Source: Pseudomonadota bacterium (GTDB taxonomy: Bacteria; Pseudomonadota; Gammaproteobacteria; Burkholderiales; Thiobacteraceae). From it: DNA of 51,326 nucleotides. Position 1 is the first letter of the stretch. Each line of letters begins with the position of its first letter. The position numbers were made by a program, and so were the translations under genes. Under the pieces are notes generated by a model, which was not told the origin of the DNA, searched no databases, and was given only the letters and a program-made list of their open reading frames with translations. Location: NCBI GenBank assembly GCA_021812385.1, contig JAKANO010000020.1, forward strand, positions 1 to 51,326, given 5' to 3'. This document shows positions 1 to 9,803 of the stretch, one piece after another.

Positions 1-1
1 A

Positions 2-2266
2 AAGGCACAGGCGGAAGCCGAGGCGCGTGCCAAGGCGGAAGCCGAAGCGCAAGCATTATTGGAAGCCGAGAAAAAAGCAGCTGCGGAAGCCCAAGCGCGC
101 GCCGAGGAAGAAGCGCGCCGCCAAGCAGAGGTGGCGGCGGAAGCGAAGCTGGAAGCCGAGCGCAAGGCGCGCATCGAAGCCGAACAAAAGGCACAAGCGG
201 AAGCCGAGGCGCGCGCCAAGGCAGAAGCCGAAGCGCAAGCGCTGCGAGAAGCTGAAAAGATAGCCGCTGCGGAAGCCCAAGCGCGCGCCGAGGAAGAAGC
301 GCGCCGCCAAGCAGAGGCGGCGGCGGAAGCGAAGCTAGAAGCGGAGCGCAAGGCGCGCATCGAAGCCGAACAGAAAGCACAGGCAGAAGCGGAAGCACGC
401 GCCAAGGCAGAAGCCGAAGCGCAAGCGCTGCGAGAAGCTGAAAAGATAGCCGCTGCGGAAGCCCAAACGCGCGCCGAAGAAGAGGCCCGACGTCAAGCTG
501 AGGCCGAGGCGGAAGCAAAACTAGAAGCCGAACACAAGGCGCGCATCGAAGCTGAACAAAAAGCTCAGGCAGAAGCCGAAGCGATTGCGGCGGCAGAAGC
601 AGCGGTTCGTCAGGAAGCCGAAGCTGTTAAGCGTCAAATGGAAGAAGAGCAGCGCGCAGAAGAGGCGCGCCGTGCTAGCGAAGCGGCTGAACGTGAATTG
701 GAGGCAGAGCGCCAAGCACGCGCACTGGCGGAGTCTACGGCACAAGCGCTGGCGGCTGAACGTGAGCAAATGGAGTTAGCCGCCAAGTCGCGCGAGCAAG
801 AGCGACTGCGTGCACGTGAAGAAGCCAATGCGAAAGCGCTCGCCGAAATGGAAGAGGCGAAGCAGCGGGCCGAGGAAGATAAACAGCGTGAGGCGCTTGA
901 AGAAGAGCGGCTACGGGAGGAAGCGCAAGCACGTGCAGTGGCGGCGGCAGAGGCGGCGACGCTGCCTTTCTTGGCGCAACGTAAGCGCAAGCCCATGCGC
1001 TTCGATAAACGTTGGTACAAATCGATCGCCATGGCGGCTGGCGGTTTGCTGTTGCTGGCGATTGCCGTGGCGCATGTCATGTCGTTCGGTTTTTATATCC
1101 CGAAGCTGGAGCAACAATTAACGGCGTCACTCGGTCAACGTGTCGCGATTCAAGACATCCATTTTTCAGCATACCCCGCACCGCACCTTAAACTGGATGG
1201 GGTTACGATCGGCGATGTGGCGCCGTTACAGATTGGCAAGGCTGACTTATTTCCGACCTTTGCTTCCTGGTTCTCAGATGCGAAAGTGATGCGCCGCGTG
1301 GAGTTGGAGTCGGTGTCTCTTTCCCAGGACAATATCCATGGATTGCCGGTATGGGGGCAGAATCAGGCGCGCGCAGTGCCGCTGCAGTTCGAGCATTTGC
1401 GGGTCAAGAATGGCAGGCTAACGCATCCCTTGTTGGATGTATTTACCTTCGACGCGGACGTGGACGTGCGCCGTGGCCGTTTCATCCAGGCGCAAGCCAA
1501 GAGTACCGATCAGCGCATCACCATTAACTTTTTACCGCAGGGCGATACGCTACGCATCGAATTAAATGCGGTGAAATCCTTGCTGCCCGTGGAGCCGCGA
1601 TTGCCCTTCGACACGCTTAAAGTAGTCGCCTTGGCCCAAGCTGGCTCCATGAACCTTAGCAGCATCGATGCGCAGCTGTTTGATGGTTATGTATCGGGTA
1701 CGGCGCGCGTTGATTGGAACAAAGGGTGGAACTTCAATGCGGACCTCGGGCTAAAACAAATTGCGGTTGAACCAGCGTTGGCGCAGTTTACCAAGGAGAT
1801 GAAACTAAGCGGCACGTTGGAGGCGAAAGTGCGCCTGGCAGCGCACGCTGAAACGTTGGAAACTTTGTTTGCCATCCCGCAAATCCAAGCCACGTTTAGG
1901 GTGAAAAATGGCGAATTTTCCGGCATCGATTTGGTGCGCAGTATTCAGGCCCAGCGGCACGAAGGCGATGTGGCCGGTAAAACCAATTTCACCGACTTGT
2001 CCGGGTATTTTCAATTCGTTAAAGGCGCGTATCAATACCGCCAGATTAAGCTGCAAGGCGGGGTTGTGAGCGCGGGTGGGAACTTGGAGATCAGTCCGGA
2101 GAAAAACTTATCCGGAAATTTACTCGCTGAGTTGCATACGCGCTCTGCTAAGCAGCGCATGCCGTTTATTTTCACCGGGAATATGGGTGCGCCGAGCCTA
2201 AAGTTGGCGCCCCGCGCGCAGCGTGCAGAGCGAGCGCCTGCGGCGCCGTCAGAGGAAGCGCAATAA
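2..2266 (+). CDS. AsmA-like inner-membrane protein with long N-terminal coiled coil (5' end missing)
   Basis: The reading frame is open from the first bases, so the gene starts upstream of the window. The first ~320 visible residues are almost only Ala, Glu, Arg, Gln and Lys, in a TolA-like continuous coiled coil. A single hydrophobic segment follows (about 1022-1099), then ~390 residues with AsmA-family features: an N-terminal strand region after the membrane anchor ([14 protein letters not shown], then [16 protein letters not shown]) and a C-terminal region ending in a Pro/Ala/Glu-rich tail. AsmA-type proteins are inner-membrane anchored with a periplasmic beta-rich body related to lipid-transport proteins. 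The topology here would put the coiled coil in the cytoplasm. The family call comes from the C-terminal part; the role of the coiled coil is unknown. It runs convergently into the next gene with only three bases between stop codons. Confidence 0.75.
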   Translation, partial: KAQAEAEARAKAEAEAQALLEAEKKAAAEAQARAEEEARRQAEVAAEAKLEAERKARIEAEQKAQAEAEARAKAEAEAQALREAEKIAAAEAQARAEEEARRQAEAAAEAKLEAERKARIEAEQKAQAEAEARAKAEAEAQALREAEKIAAAEAQTRAEEEARRQAEAEAEAKLEAEHKARIEAEQKAQAEAEAIAAAEAAVRQEAEAVKRQMEEEQRAEEARRASEAAERELEAERQARALAESTAQALAAEREQMELAAKSREQERLRAREEANAKALAEMEEAKQRAEEDKQREALEEERLREEAQARAVAAAEAATLPFLAQRKRKPMRFDKRWYKSIAMAAGGLLLLAIAVAHVMSFGFYIPKLEQQLTASLGQRVAIQDIHFSAYPAPHLKLDGVTIGDVAPLQIGKADLFPTFASWFSDAKVMRRVELESVSLSQDNIHGLPVWGQNQARAVPLQFEHLRVKNGRLTHPLLDVFTFDADVDVRRGRFIQAQAKSTDQRITINFLPQGDTLRIELNAVKSLLPVEPRLPFDTLKVVALAQAGSMNLSSIDAQLFDGYVSGTARVDWNKGWNFNADLGLKQIAVEPALAQFTKEMKLSGTLEAKVRLAAHAETLETLFAIPQIQATFRVKNGEFSGIDLVRSIQAQRHEGDVAGKTNFTDLSGYFQFVKGAYQYRQIKLQGGVVSAGGNLEISPEKNLSGNLLAELHTRSAKQRMPFIFTGNMGAPSLKLAPRAQRAERAPAAPSEEAQ
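65..583 (+). repeat. 186-bp (62-residue) tandem repeat inside the AsmA-like gene
   Basis: Landmark sequences recur exactly 186 bp apart: the GCTGAAAAGATAGCC block is at 251 and 437, and its diverged form starts at 65. Each unit encodes 62 residues running from [10 protein letters not shown] to AEAQALRE. The third unit diverges after about 49 residues, and the 63 bases before position 65 match the end of another unit, so the array extends upstream. Units are nearly identical at DNA level, which points to recent copy-number change by slippage or recombination. Confidence 0.9.
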
Positions 2267-2269
2267 TAG

Positions 2270-2545
2270 TTAGGCGGCTGTGCTGCTGTCCGAAATAACG
2301 TGGGCGTGCACCGCTTCCAATGCATCGCTCATGGATTCTTCAGGTAGTTCATTCAAATACTCACCCAGATATTCAGCCGCCTCGTAGGTGGCTGGCGGCA
2401 GGGTTTTTTCGTCAAGTTCAGCAATCAGCGTGGCGGCAGAGCCGGCGATGCGCAACAGCATTTGCCGCTCGTTCATTAAGATTTCCATTTCATCGCGCAG
2501 CATGGTGATTTCTTGGTCTTTCAATTGCAACATTTGGTGCGGCAT
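2270..2545 (-). CDS. Small protein of unknown function with N-terminal coiled coil
   Basis: A 91-residue protein starting MPHQML, with GAGAGGGG placed as ribosome binding site a few bases upstream; a longer in-frame start exists but lacks such a site. The first ~40 residues (LKDQEITMLRDEMEILMNER) form a heptad-like amphipathic helix, followed by an acidic, Ala/Leu-rich second half. There is no signal peptide or membrane segment, so it is presumably cytoplasmic. I do not recognise the family. It converges on the AsmA-like gene, and no terminator is visible between the two stop codons. Confidence 0.6.
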   Translation of the reverse strand: MPHQMLQLKDQEITMLRDEMEILMNERQMLLRIAGSAATLIAELDEKTLPPATYEAAEYLGEYLNELPEESMSDALEAVHAHVISDSSTAA

Positions 2546-2697
2546 GATGGCCCCTCTCTTTAAAACTGGGTTTGTATAAATGTTCAGATTTTTGGCCGGG
2601 CTTGTCAATATTTTTGGCCGCAGCTGGGTATATATAGATCGACGTAAATTTGGAACAGTTAAATTAATTATTTCCCTCTGTTAGTCGATAATAAGCT

Positions 2698-2714
2698 TGG
2701 CATGGTACTTGCGA
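2698..2714 (+). promoter_or_regulatory. Sigma-54-type promoter candidate
   Basis: The sequence TGGCATGGTACTTGCGA has the GG-N10-GC spacing (GG at 2699-2700, GC at 2711-2712) typical of -24/-12 promoters and matches TGGCAC-N5-TTGCA at most positions. Transcription would start near 2724, about 40 bp before the small gene at 2766. An enhancer-binding protein site has not been identified. Confidence 0.5.
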
Positions 2715-2765
2715 CTACTGTACATGAAAAAGCACATTAGGTCAGACTTTAACAAGGATAGGTAA

Positions 2766-2972
2766 ATGTTTGATTGGCTTCATCCAAAACCTGCATCTCC
2801 CGAATTGGAACACGCCAAGCACCGGCAGGAGGAGCGCGACGCTACTTTGCAGCAGGATCCGCTTGAAGAGTATGAATATATTGTAGAAGAAGGCCTGGAA
2901 GTGGAAGAAATCAGCCCGGAAGAGTTTCAGCGCCAGCTGGAAATCCAACGCAAGCCCGGCGTCAAAACATAA
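2766..2972 (+). CDS. Small acidic protein of unknown function
   Basis: A 68-residue protein starting MFDWLHPKPASPELEH, preceded by AAGGATAGGTAA as a reasonable ribosome binding site. It is strongly acidic in the middle (runs of Glu around residues 32-52) and hydrophilic throughout, with no membrane segment or signal peptide. It stands alone between the AsmA-like region and the 3' end of valS, and has a sigma-54-like promoter about 54 bp upstream. I do not recognise a family. Conservation of the frame in relatives would confirm that it is a gene. Confidence 0.6.
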   Translation: MFDWLHPKPASPELEHAKHRQEERDATLQQDPLEEYEYIVEEGLEVEEISPEEFQRQLEIQRKPGVKT

Positions 2973-3039
2973 ATCCGAAAACAATATCCCCCGTTTCTGG
3001 ACATCAAACTTAGACACTGTTGTCGTGTTTTTGACAGTG

Positions 3040-5808
3040 CTATTTGAGATTTGCACGCTGCGCCAATAATTTTTCCAGGGTAGATTTGAATTCTGACAAG
3101 CGCTCTTTTTCTTGAGCGACCACCATTGCGGGCGCTTTATCCACAAAGCTGGCGTTCGATAATTTGCTCTCGGCTTTGGTGATCTCCAACTGCAAGCGCG
3201 TTGTTTCCTTATCAATCCTGGCCAGTTCGGCCTCGACGTCGATTTCGATCTTTAACAGCAAGCGGTAATCGCCCACGATTTGCACCGGCGCTTGGGTTTG
3301 CGGCAGGGTTTCGGGTTCGATGTGCATTTCCGACAATTTGGCCAAAGCCAATAGATAGGGCTGGAAAGCGGAAAGCGTAGTCGGGTCACCCAGGGCAATC
3401 AGCGGCACTTTGAGCGCCGGGGAAATATTCATTTCGCCGCGCAACGTTCGGCAGGCGTTGACCAGATCCTTCAAGAGCGCGGCTTTTTCCAGCGCGCCGC
3501 TATCAAGCTTGTCGAGTTTCGCGCTGGGGTAGGGCGCCAGCATGATGCTTTCGCCGGATTTCCCCGCCAGCGGGGCTACCTTTTGCCACAGCTCTTCGGT
3601 GATGAAAGGAATCAGCGGATGGGCGAGGCGCAAGGTCGTTTCCAGCACACGCACCAAGGTGCGGCGCGTGGTGCGGCACACGGCTGCGTTGCCGCTTTGC
3701 AGCTGTACTTTGGCCAGTTCCAAATACCAATCGCAATATTCATCCCACACGAATTGATAGATGGCCTGCGCGGCTAGATCGAAACGATATTGCGCGAAGG
3801 CATCGGCCACCTCTTTTTTCGCCAACTGCAAACGGCTGATAATCCATTTGTCCATGTCGGAAAATTGCAGCGGCTGATCGGCATACAGGCCGACATCGTG
3901 GCCCTCGCAATTCATCAGCACGAAGCGCGTGGCGTTCCACAGCTTGTTGCAGAAATTGCGATAACCGTTGCAGCGATCCAGGTCGAACTTGATGTCGCGG
4001 CCATGCGTGGCGAGGCTGGCGAAAGTGAAGCGCAGCGCATCGGTGCCGAAGGCGGGGATGCCGTTCGGAAATTCCTTGCGCGTGGCTTTTTCGATGGACT
4101 GCGCTTGCTTCGGGTTCATTAAATTGCTGGTGCGTTTTTCCACCAGCAAGTCGAGTTGGATGCCGTCAATGAGATCCAAGGGATCTAGAATATTGCCCTT
4201 GGACTTGCTCATCTTTTGGCCATGCGAATCGCGCACCAGGCCCGTCACGTAGACTTCATGGAACGGAATCTTGTCGGTGAAATATAGCGACATCATCACC
4301 ATGCGTGCCACCCAGAAAAAGATGATGTCAAAGCCGGTGACCAAGACGCTGGTGGGCAAGTAGCGCTGTAGTTCCGGCGTTTCGTTTGGCCAACCCAGGG
4401 TTGAGAAGGGCCACAGCGCGGAGGAGAACCAAGTGTCGAGCACATCTTCGTCTTGAGTCAGCGTTTTGTTGCCGGCTTGCTGCTGCGCTTCGGCCAGCGT
4501 GCGCGCGACATAGATGCGGCCATCTTCATCGTACCAGGCCGGAATGCGATGGCCCCACCACAATTGGCGCGAGATGCACCAGTCCTGGATGTTGTCCAGC
4601 CATTGCTTGTAAGTAGAGGTCCAGTTCTCCGGCACGAATTTCAGCGTGCCGTTTTCCACCACGTCCAGGCCGCGCCGGGCCAAGCCTTCCATGCTGACGA
4701 ACCACTGGTCGGTGAGCATGGGTTCGATCACGGCATGGGTGCGTTCGCCGCGCGGCACCATGAGCTTATGCTTGCGCGTATCTTCCAACAGATTGCGCAT
4801 TTGCAGGTCTTCGATAATGCGGGCGCGCGCCTCGTAGCGGTCCAGGCCCTGATATTCGGCCGGGGCGAGATCGTTGATTTTGGCATCGAGCGTGAGGATG
4901 CAGATAGGCAATAATTTGTGCCGCTGCCCCACTTGCCAGTCATTGAAATCGTGCGCCGGCGTGATCTTGACGCAGCCGGTGCCGAAGGCGGGATCGACAT
5001 AGCTGTCGGCGATAATCGGAATAGAGCGTTCGGCCAGTGGCAGGCGCACTTGCTTGCCGATGAGCTTTTGGTAGCGTTCGTCGTCTGGATGCACCGCCAC
5101 CGCCACATCGCCCAGCATGGTTTCCGGGCGCGTGGTCGCTACGACCAAATGGCCGCTGCCATCCTCTAGCGGATAGCGGATGTGCCACATGAATCCATCT
5201 TCTTCTTCCGATACGACTTCGAGGTCGGACACCGCCGTGCCCAATACCGGATCCCAGTTCACCAAGCGCTTGCCGCGATAGATCAAGCCGTCTTCATGCA
5301 GGCGCACGAACACTTCGGTCACGGCCTGGGACAGCCCCTCATCCATGGTGAAGCGCTCGCGCGACCAATCGGGCGAGGTGCCCAGGCGGCGCATTTGGCG
5401 CGTGATGGTGGAGCCGGATTCCTGTTTCCACTCCCATACGCGCTGCACAAAATCTTCGCGCCCCAAGTCGTGGCGCGTTTTGCCGATGCGTTCCAATTGG
5501 CGCTCGACCACGATTTGCGTGGCGATGCCGGCGTGATCGGTGCCGGGCTGCCATAAGGTGTTGTCGCCCAGCATGCGGTGGTAGCGGATCAAGGCGTCTT
5601 GCAAGGTGTGTTGGAATGCATGCCCCATATGCAGCGTGCCCGTCACATTGGGCGGCGGCAGCATGATGCAGTAGGCGTCGCGATCGGGTGCTGCCCCGGC
5701 GGCGAAATAGCCGCGGCCTTCCCACTGGGCATACCAGCGGTGCTCGATCTCGTGCGGCTCAAAACTTTTTGCAAGTTCGTTATTCGTGGATTCCATAGGG
5801 GATGCCAT
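3040..5808 (-). CDS. valS: Valyl-tRNA synthetase
   Basis: Class I aminoacyl-tRNA synthetase that charges tRNA-Val in the cytoplasm and edits misactivated threonine. From the start used here it has 922 residues, normal for the family. The HIGH-type motif HMGH is at residues 60-63 and KMSKS at 532-536; the editing insertion lies between them and the anticodon-binding domain after them. The last ~65 residues form the Leu/Glu/Lys-rich coiled-coil arm typical of ValRS. Start choice is uncertain: ATG at 5808 or ATG at 5796, neither with a clear Shine-Dalgarno sequence. A TTG further upstream is unlikely because it abuts a TATAAT box. Last gene of the pepA-holC-unknown-valS group. Confidence 0.97.
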   Translation of the reverse strand: MASPMESTNNELAKSFEPHEIEHRWYAQWEGRGYFAAGAAPDRDAYCIMLPPPNVTGTLHMGHAFQHTLQDALIRYHRMLGDNTLWQPGTDHAGIATQIVVERQLERIGKTRHDLGREDFVQRVWEWKQESGSTITRQMRRLGTSPDWSRERFTMDEGLSQAVTEVFVRLHEDGLIYRGKRLVNWDPVLGTAVSDLEVVSEEEDGFMWHIRYPLEDGSGHLVVATTRPETMLGDVAVAVHPDDERYQKLIGKQVRLPLAERSIPIIADSYVDPAFGTGCVKITPAHDFNDWQVGQRHKLLPICILTLDAKINDLAPAEYQGLDRYEARARIIEDLQMRNLLEDTRKHKLMVPRGERTHAVIEPMLTDQWFVSMEGLARRGLDVVENGTLKFVPENWTSTYKQWLDNIQDWCISRQLWWGHRIPAWYDEDGRIYVARTLAEAQQQAGNKTLTQDEDVLDTWFSSALWPFSTLGWPNETPELQRYLPTSVLVTGFDIIFFWVARMVMMSLYFTDKIPFHEVYVTGLVRDSHGQKMSKSKGNILDPLDLIDGIQLDLLVEKRTSNLMNPKQAQSIEKATRKEFPNGIPAFGTDALRFTFASLATHGRDIKFDLDRCNGYRNFCNKLWNATRFVLMNCEGHDVGLYADQPLQFSDMDKWIISRLQLAKKEVADAFAQYRFDLAAQAIYQFVWDEYCDWYLELAKVQLQSGNAAVCRTTRRTLVRVLETTLRLAHPLIPFITEELWQKVAPLAGKSGESIMLAPYPSAKLDKLDSGALEKAALLKDLVNACRTLRGEMNISPALKVPLIALGDPTTLSAFQPYLLALAKLSEMHIEPETLPQTQAPVQIVGDYRLLLKIEIDVEAELARIDKETTRLQLEITKAESKLSNASFVDKAPAMVVAQEKERLSEFKSTLEKLLAQRANLK

Positions 5809-5840
5809 AAGGGGTGGTGATCTAAAACAGAAAGGCGGCA

Positions 5841-5846
5841 ATTATA
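5841..5846 (-). promoter_or_regulatory. Possible -10 box for valS
   Basis: On the minus strand this is a perfect TATAAT preceded by GG, placed so that transcription would start about 25 bases before the valS ATG. I see no convincing -35 hexamer 16-18 bp upstream. valS may therefore have its own promoter in addition to read-through from pepA-holC. Confidence 0.35.
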
Positions 5847-5858
5847 CCGGAAACGTGC

Positions 5859-6689
5859 TCAGGGCTTGTTGGGCGGCGCCGGACGTTTGAAGGGAGCCAG
5901 CTGCTTCTTTAACTCGTCTGCGATGGAGTTGCGCACGACTTCTTCCATGTGCAGCATGAATTGTTCGAGCATGCTGGATAGTGCTTTATCCAGAGCGCTG
6001 TTGAGCATGCCGGATAAATCTTCGGCAAGGGCTTGGCGCAGGTTGTTCTTGATCATGCGCGCGATATCGGCTTCGATCAGCGCGGCTATTTGTTTGGCGG
6101 TATCTTCTGGCAGATGCGCTGGTGGTAGGTGTGCTGGTGGCAGATGCGCTGGCGGCAACTGCGCTGGTGATGGTGGCGCTAGAGGTGGCGCGACGGGTTC
6201 GGTCGCCAGGTTCGAAGGTAGCGGGATATAGTGCGCGTCCTGCGGAATTTCGATGGAAGGCGGCGCGCTCGGCGCGGATCGGGTTTGGGCAATACGCGCT
6301 TCGATTTCAGCTTGCACTTCGGCTTCGACCGCTTCCAGGCGCGCCAGTACCGACGCGGGCCCATCGGGTTCCGGCGGCGGCGCTTGACTGCTGGATTCAT
6401 GAACCAGGTCTAGCTCGAGCGGGACGGAGGGCGCCGCGATGAAGTCATGCTCGGCAAGCGGTGTGTGCGCTAGTTGCGGTGCTTCCTCTGGCGCAACCAG
6501 GTCCACTCCTGGATGCGGCGTTGCTGCCACGCCGATGTCGATTTCTTCGGTGAGTACTGGAATGAGATCCAGATCGACGCGGGGCTGTTCGACCAAGTCG
6601 GTTAACACGGGAATGTCGGGCTCAGTGGGTGCGTGCTTTTTGAGCAGCGCATCCAGTTTATTCAGCACATCCTCCCGGGGTTCACTCAT
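5859..6689 (-). CDS. Pro-rich protein of unknown function between holC and valS (DUF2486-like)
   Basis: 276 residues from ATG 6689, which overlaps the end of holC by 8 bp; that translational coupling supports this start over the longer frame. The N-terminal part has two copies of an IPVLTxxx motif (EPDIPVLTDLVE, LIPVLTEEI), which resembles the DUF2486-type proteins found next to holC in betaproteobacteria (from memory). A low-complexity acidic and Pro-rich middle carries a LPPAH pentapeptide repeat. The last ~75 residues form amphipathic helices (AALIEADIARMIKNNLRQAL and onward) with regularly spaced Leu and Met. There is no signal peptide or membrane segment. The C-terminal helix may be a binding module; its partner is unknown. 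Confidence 0.75.
   Translation of the reverse strand: MSEPREDVLNKLDALLKKHAPTEPDIPVLTDLVEQPRVDLDLIPVLTEEIDIGVAATPHPGVDLVAPEEAPQLAHTPLAEHDFIAAPSVPLELDLVHESSSQAPPPEPDGPASVLARLEAVEAEVQAEIEARIAQTRSAPSAPPSIEIPQDAHYIPLPSNLATEPVAPPLAPPSPAQLPPAHLPPAHLPPAHLPEDTAKQIAALIEADIARMIKNNLRQALAEDLSGMLNSALDKALSSMLEQFMLHMEEVVRNSIADELKKQLAPFKRPAPPNKP
6111..6170. repeat. Four tandem 15-bp repeats (LPPAH pentapeptide array)
   Basis: Four consecutive 15-bp units start at 6111, 6126, 6141 and 6156, each a variant of CAGATGCGCTGGTGG on the plus strand. On the coding minus strand they give LPPAH-type pentapeptides. The in-frame unit length means copy-number change would not break the gene. Confidence 0.85.
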
Positions 6690-7110
6690 GGCTTGCGCCC
6701 ATATCGTGGGTTTGCATGGCATAGCCGCGGTCGCGGTAAAAACGGAAACGTTCGCGCGCCGCCGCCGCGTCATCGTTATCGGTGCTGACGATTTCGATGA
6801 CGCGCTCGAAGCGGCTGAAAAATGGCGGCCAAGCGTTATCGAGGTTGATCAGCAGCGTGTCGTGCAGCAATGCGCCTTCGCGCGCATGGATCAATATCGG
6901 TGTTTCCGGCGCTAGCGGGTCATCGGCGCGACAGTGCGGGATGAACCCGGTTGCGCTGTCGCTCCACAGCAGTCGGTCGAAGCGCGTCGCCAGCGCGCTA
7001 TCCGGCGCATAAACATTGACCCGCAATTTTTGCGCGAGGGCTTTCGCGCACAGCTTGCCGGCGAAGCGCAATTTGTCGTCCACTTTGGTGTAGAAGTCGA
7101 TTCGGGTCAT
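6682..7110 (-). CDS. holC: DNA polymerase III subunit chi
   Basis: A 142-residue protein of the HolC family, the clamp-loader accessory subunit that links the replicase to SSB. The start MTRIDFYTKVDDKLRFAGKL and the conserved LWSD and FIPHC blocks are typical, as is the short length. It lies 21 bp downstream of pepA, the standard betaproteobacterial order pepA-holC-valS. Its stop overlaps the start of the next gene by 8 bp, so the three genes downstream of pepA are probably co-transcribed. Confidence 0.93.
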   Translation of the reverse strand: MTRIDFYTKVDDKLRFAGKLCAKALAQKLRVNVYAPDSALATRFDRLLWSDSATGFIPHCRADDPLAPETPILIHAREGALLHDTLLINLDNAWPPFFSRFERVIEIVSTDNDDAAAARERFRFYRDRGYAMQTHDMGASHE

Positions 7111-7131
7111 GGGCGCGTCATGGGTGGCGGC

Positions 7132-8622
7132 TTAGTCCTTGGCGCGTTTTATCAAGAAGTGCGTGAGCAGCGGTACCGGGCGGCCCGTGGCGCCTTTTTC
7201 GGCGCCGGATTTCCAGGCGGTGCCTGCGATATCGAGATGCGCCCAGTCGTATTTCTTGGCAAAGCGCGACAAGAAGCAAGCGGCGGTAATGGAGCCGCCG
7301 GCGCGCCCGCCGATATTGGCCATGTCCGCGAAGTTGCTCTTGAGTTGCTCTTGGTAATCGGCCCACAGCGGCATGTGCCAGGCGCGGTCATAGGCGGCGT
7401 CAGCGGCGTGCATCAATTCGCGCGCCAGCGGATCGTTGTTGCTGAATAGCCCCGAAGCGTGGTGGCCCAGCGCAATGACGCAAGCCCCGGTGAGGGTTGC
7501 GATATCCACCACCGCTTGCGGCTCGAAGCGCTCGGCATAGGTGAGGGCGTCGCACAAAATCAAACGGCCTTCGGCATCGGTATTGAGAATTTCGATGGTC
7601 TGGCCCGACATCGAAGTCACGACATCGCCCGGCTTGTTGGCGGCGCCGTCCGGAAGGTTTTCGCAGGTGGGAATGATGCCCACCACGTTCAACGGCAGTT
7701 GCATTTGGGCGATGGCCTTGAAGGTGCCCAAGACGCTGGCCGCGCCGCACATGTCGTACTTCATTTCATCCATCTCGCCCGCTGGCTTGAGCGAGATGCC
7801 GCCGGCGTCGAAGGTAATGCCTTTGCCGACCAGCACGACCGGGGGCGCTTTTTTTGCACCGCCGTTGTGGTGCAGCACGATCAGCTTCGGGGGTTGGCGG
7901 CTGCCCTTGGCGACCGACAGAAAGGAGTGCATGCCCAGTTTTTCGATATCGGGCGTATTGAATACCTCGACTTCGATGCCATAGGTCTTGCCCAAACCTT
8001 GCGCCTGTTCGGCCAGGTATGTAGGGGTGCAAATATTGCCGGGTAAGTTACCCAGGTCTTTCGCTAAATTCATGCCATGGGCGATGGCCTGGCCGCTGAT
8101 GACGGCGCTCTCGGCTTCTGTGATCTCATTGCGGCGCTCCACGGATAAAGTCAGCTTGCGCAAGGGGCGCCGTACTTCGTCTTGCTTGCTCTTCAGTTTA
8201 TCGAAACGGTATACCGCTTCCATGGCGACGATCGTCGCTTGCTCGATGTGCCAAGTGATATCGCGCTTTTTGACGCCGAGTTCGGTGAGGTAGATCACCG
8301 CTTCCAGGGAGCCGGTTTCATTCAGGGTCTTGATCGCAATCTTGATGGCTTTGCGGTATTCGTTTTCACGGAAATCGCGCTCTTTTCCCAGACCCACCAG
8401 CAGCACGCGATCGCACAGGGTATTGGGTACGTTATGTAATAACAGCGTGCTATCGCTCTTTCCTTCCATATCGCCGCGCCGCAGGATATCGGATAGATAA
8501 CCGTTTGATACGCGGTCGATCATTTCGCCCGCCAGGGTCAGTTTCCGTGTTTCAAAGACGCCGATGACGACGCAGGCAGAGCGCTGTTTTTCCGGGCTGC
8601 CGCTTTTTATGCTAAATTCCAT
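7132..8622 (-). CDS. pepA: Leucyl aminopeptidase (M17 family)
   Basis: A 496-residue cytosolic aminopeptidase that removes N-terminal residues from peptides using two metal ions. The M17 signature NTDAEGRL is at residues 347-354, and the metal-binding segment GKGITFDAGG is at 266-275 with K267 and D272. The N-terminal ~165 residues form the variable domain that in E. coli PepA also binds DNA. ATG 8622 follows AAAGAGG. It is divergent from lptF across a 98-bp region, as in many proteobacteria. In E. coli the protein also acts as a DNA-binding regulator and Xer recombination factor; that cannot be inferred for this protein from sequence alone. Confidence 0.96.
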   Translation of the reverse strand: MEFSIKSGSPEKQRSACVVIGVFETRKLTLAGEMIDRVSNGYLSDILRRGDMEGKSDSTLLLHNVPNTLCDRVLLVGLGKERDFRENEYRKAIKIAIKTLNETGSLEAVIYLTELGVKKRDITWHIEQATIVAMEAVYRFDKLKSKQDEVRRPLRKLTLSVERRNEITEAESAVISGQAIAHGMNLAKDLGNLPGNICTPTYLAEQAQGLGKTYGIEVEVFNTPDIEKLGMHSFLSVAKGSRQPPKLIVLHHNGGAKKAPPVVLVGKGITFDAGGISLKPAGEMDEMKYDMCGAASVLGTFKAIAQMQLPLNVVGIIPTCENLPDGAANKPGDVVTSMSGQTIEILNTDAEGRLILCDALTYAERFEPQAVVDIATLTGACVIALGHHASGLFSNNDPLARELMHAADAAYDRAWHMPLWADYQEQLKSNFADMANIGGRAGGSITAACFLSRFAKKYDWAHLDIAGTAWKSGAEKGATGRPVPLLTHFLIKRAKD

Positions 8623-8659
8623 GTCCTAAACCTCTTTATGCATTAACTACTTAAGATAA

Positions 8660-8689
8660 ATGGCGCCATTTCTCGATTATTCTCGATTC
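8660..8689. promoter_or_regulatory. Palindrome plus tandem 10-mer between divergent pepA and lptF
   Basis: A perfect 10-bp palindrome ATGGCGCCAT (8660-8669) is followed directly by two near-identical 10-mers TTCTCGATTA and TTCTCGATTC (8670-8689). The site is midway between the pepA and lptF starts and could be an operator acting on both promoters. No regulator is identified. Confidence 0.4.
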
Positions 8690-8720
8690 TGGCCCTAAAA
8701 GTCAAAGTTATATCCCGCTT

Positions 8721-9803
8721 ATGATTTATCGTCGCGCCCTCATTCAAGAAATCATGATCACCATGCTGGCGGTGTTTATCGCCTTGATTTCGATTACCGC
8801 CGTGACGCAATGGGTACGCTATCTCAACCAGGCCGCAGCGGGGACGTTGGCGCCGGAAGCGGTGCTGGCCTTCCTCGGTTTTGGCATCGTGAGCGCGCTG
8901 CCGGTGCTGCTGACGGTAACGCTGTTTTTATCGGTGCTCCTTACGTTGTCGCGCATGGCGCGCGACCACGAAATGGTCGTGTGGCAGACCGCTGGGCTAG
9001 GGATGATGTCCTGGGTGCGCCCGGTCATGCAGGTCGGCATGCCGATTTTTATTTTTGTCGCCATCATCAGCCTAGTACTTTCCCCATGGGCTATACGCAA
9101 AAGCGGGGAGTATCGCCAGCAGTTGGAAAGTCGCGAGGATATTTCAGCCATTGCGCCTGGGGTCTTCAAGGAATCGAAACAGAACGAGCGTGTCTATTTT
9201 GTCGAAAGCCTGGGCACCAGCCAGGCGATCGTGAAAAATGTATTCGTGCGTTCGGAGCAGCAGGGCCACCTCGGCATCATGGTTGCCAAACAAGGGGCAC
9301 AATTTATTCAAGCGAATGGCGACCGTTTTCTGGCGCTGGATAATGGGCGCCGTTATGAGGGGACAGCGGGCAAAGCCGATTACAAAATCATGCAGTTTCA
9401 ACGCTATACGGTTCGCATCGAACCCTATGAAGTCAAGCTGGGTGAGCCGGGCACCAAGGCAATACCCACGTTGGACTTGCTTCGAAAGCGCAGTTTGCCC
9501 AACGACGCCGAGTTGCATTGGCGCTTGAGTTTGCCCGTCAGCGCCGCGCTGCTGATGCTATTGGCTATCCCCTTGAGTTACTTTAATCCGCGTTCGGGCC
9601 GATCTTTTCATTTGATTGCGGCGCTATTGATTTACACGATATACAACAATTTGTTATCCATCGCGCATGCCTCGGTGCTCAACGGCAAGGTGTCGCCCTG
9701 GCTGGGCGTGTGGACCGTGCATCTCGTGATGCTGTTGGCAGTTACGTTTTTTTACTATCGTCGGCAAACCGTGAAGCCGCTTTTCCGTTGGATGCGCCAG
9801 TGA
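8721..9803 (+). CDS. lptF: LPS export permease subunit LptF
   Basis: A 360-residue inner-membrane protein of the LptF/LptG (YjgP/YjgQ) family. With LptG and the LptB ATPase it extracts lipopolysaccharide from the inner membrane and passes it to LptC. It starts MIYRRALIQEIMITMLAVFI. Membrane segments lie near residues 12-32, 50-72 and 100-122, followed by a periplasmic beta-jellyroll domain (about 130-265) and three C-terminal segments. That is the standard topology and length. It heads a two-gene unit with lptG, divergent from pepA. A TATAT-like box lies just upstream of the start. Confidence 0.95.
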   Translation: MIYRRALIQEIMITMLAVFIALISITAVTQWVRYLNQAAAGTLAPEAVLAFLGFGIVSALPVLLTVTLFLSVLLTLSRMARDHEMVVWQTAGLGMMSWVRPVMQVGMPIFIFVAIISLVLSPWAIRKSGEYRQQLESREDISAIAPGVFKESKQNERVYFVESLGTSQAIVKNVFVRSEQQGHLGIMVAKQGAQFIQANGDRFLALDNGRRYEGTAGKADYKIMQFQRYTVRIEPYEVKLGEPGTKAIPTLDLLRKRSLPNDAELHWRLSLPVSAALLMLLAIPLSYFNPRSGRSFHLIAALLIYTIYNNLLSIAHASVLNGKVSPWLGVWTVHLVMLLAVTFFYYRRQTVKPLFRWMRQ

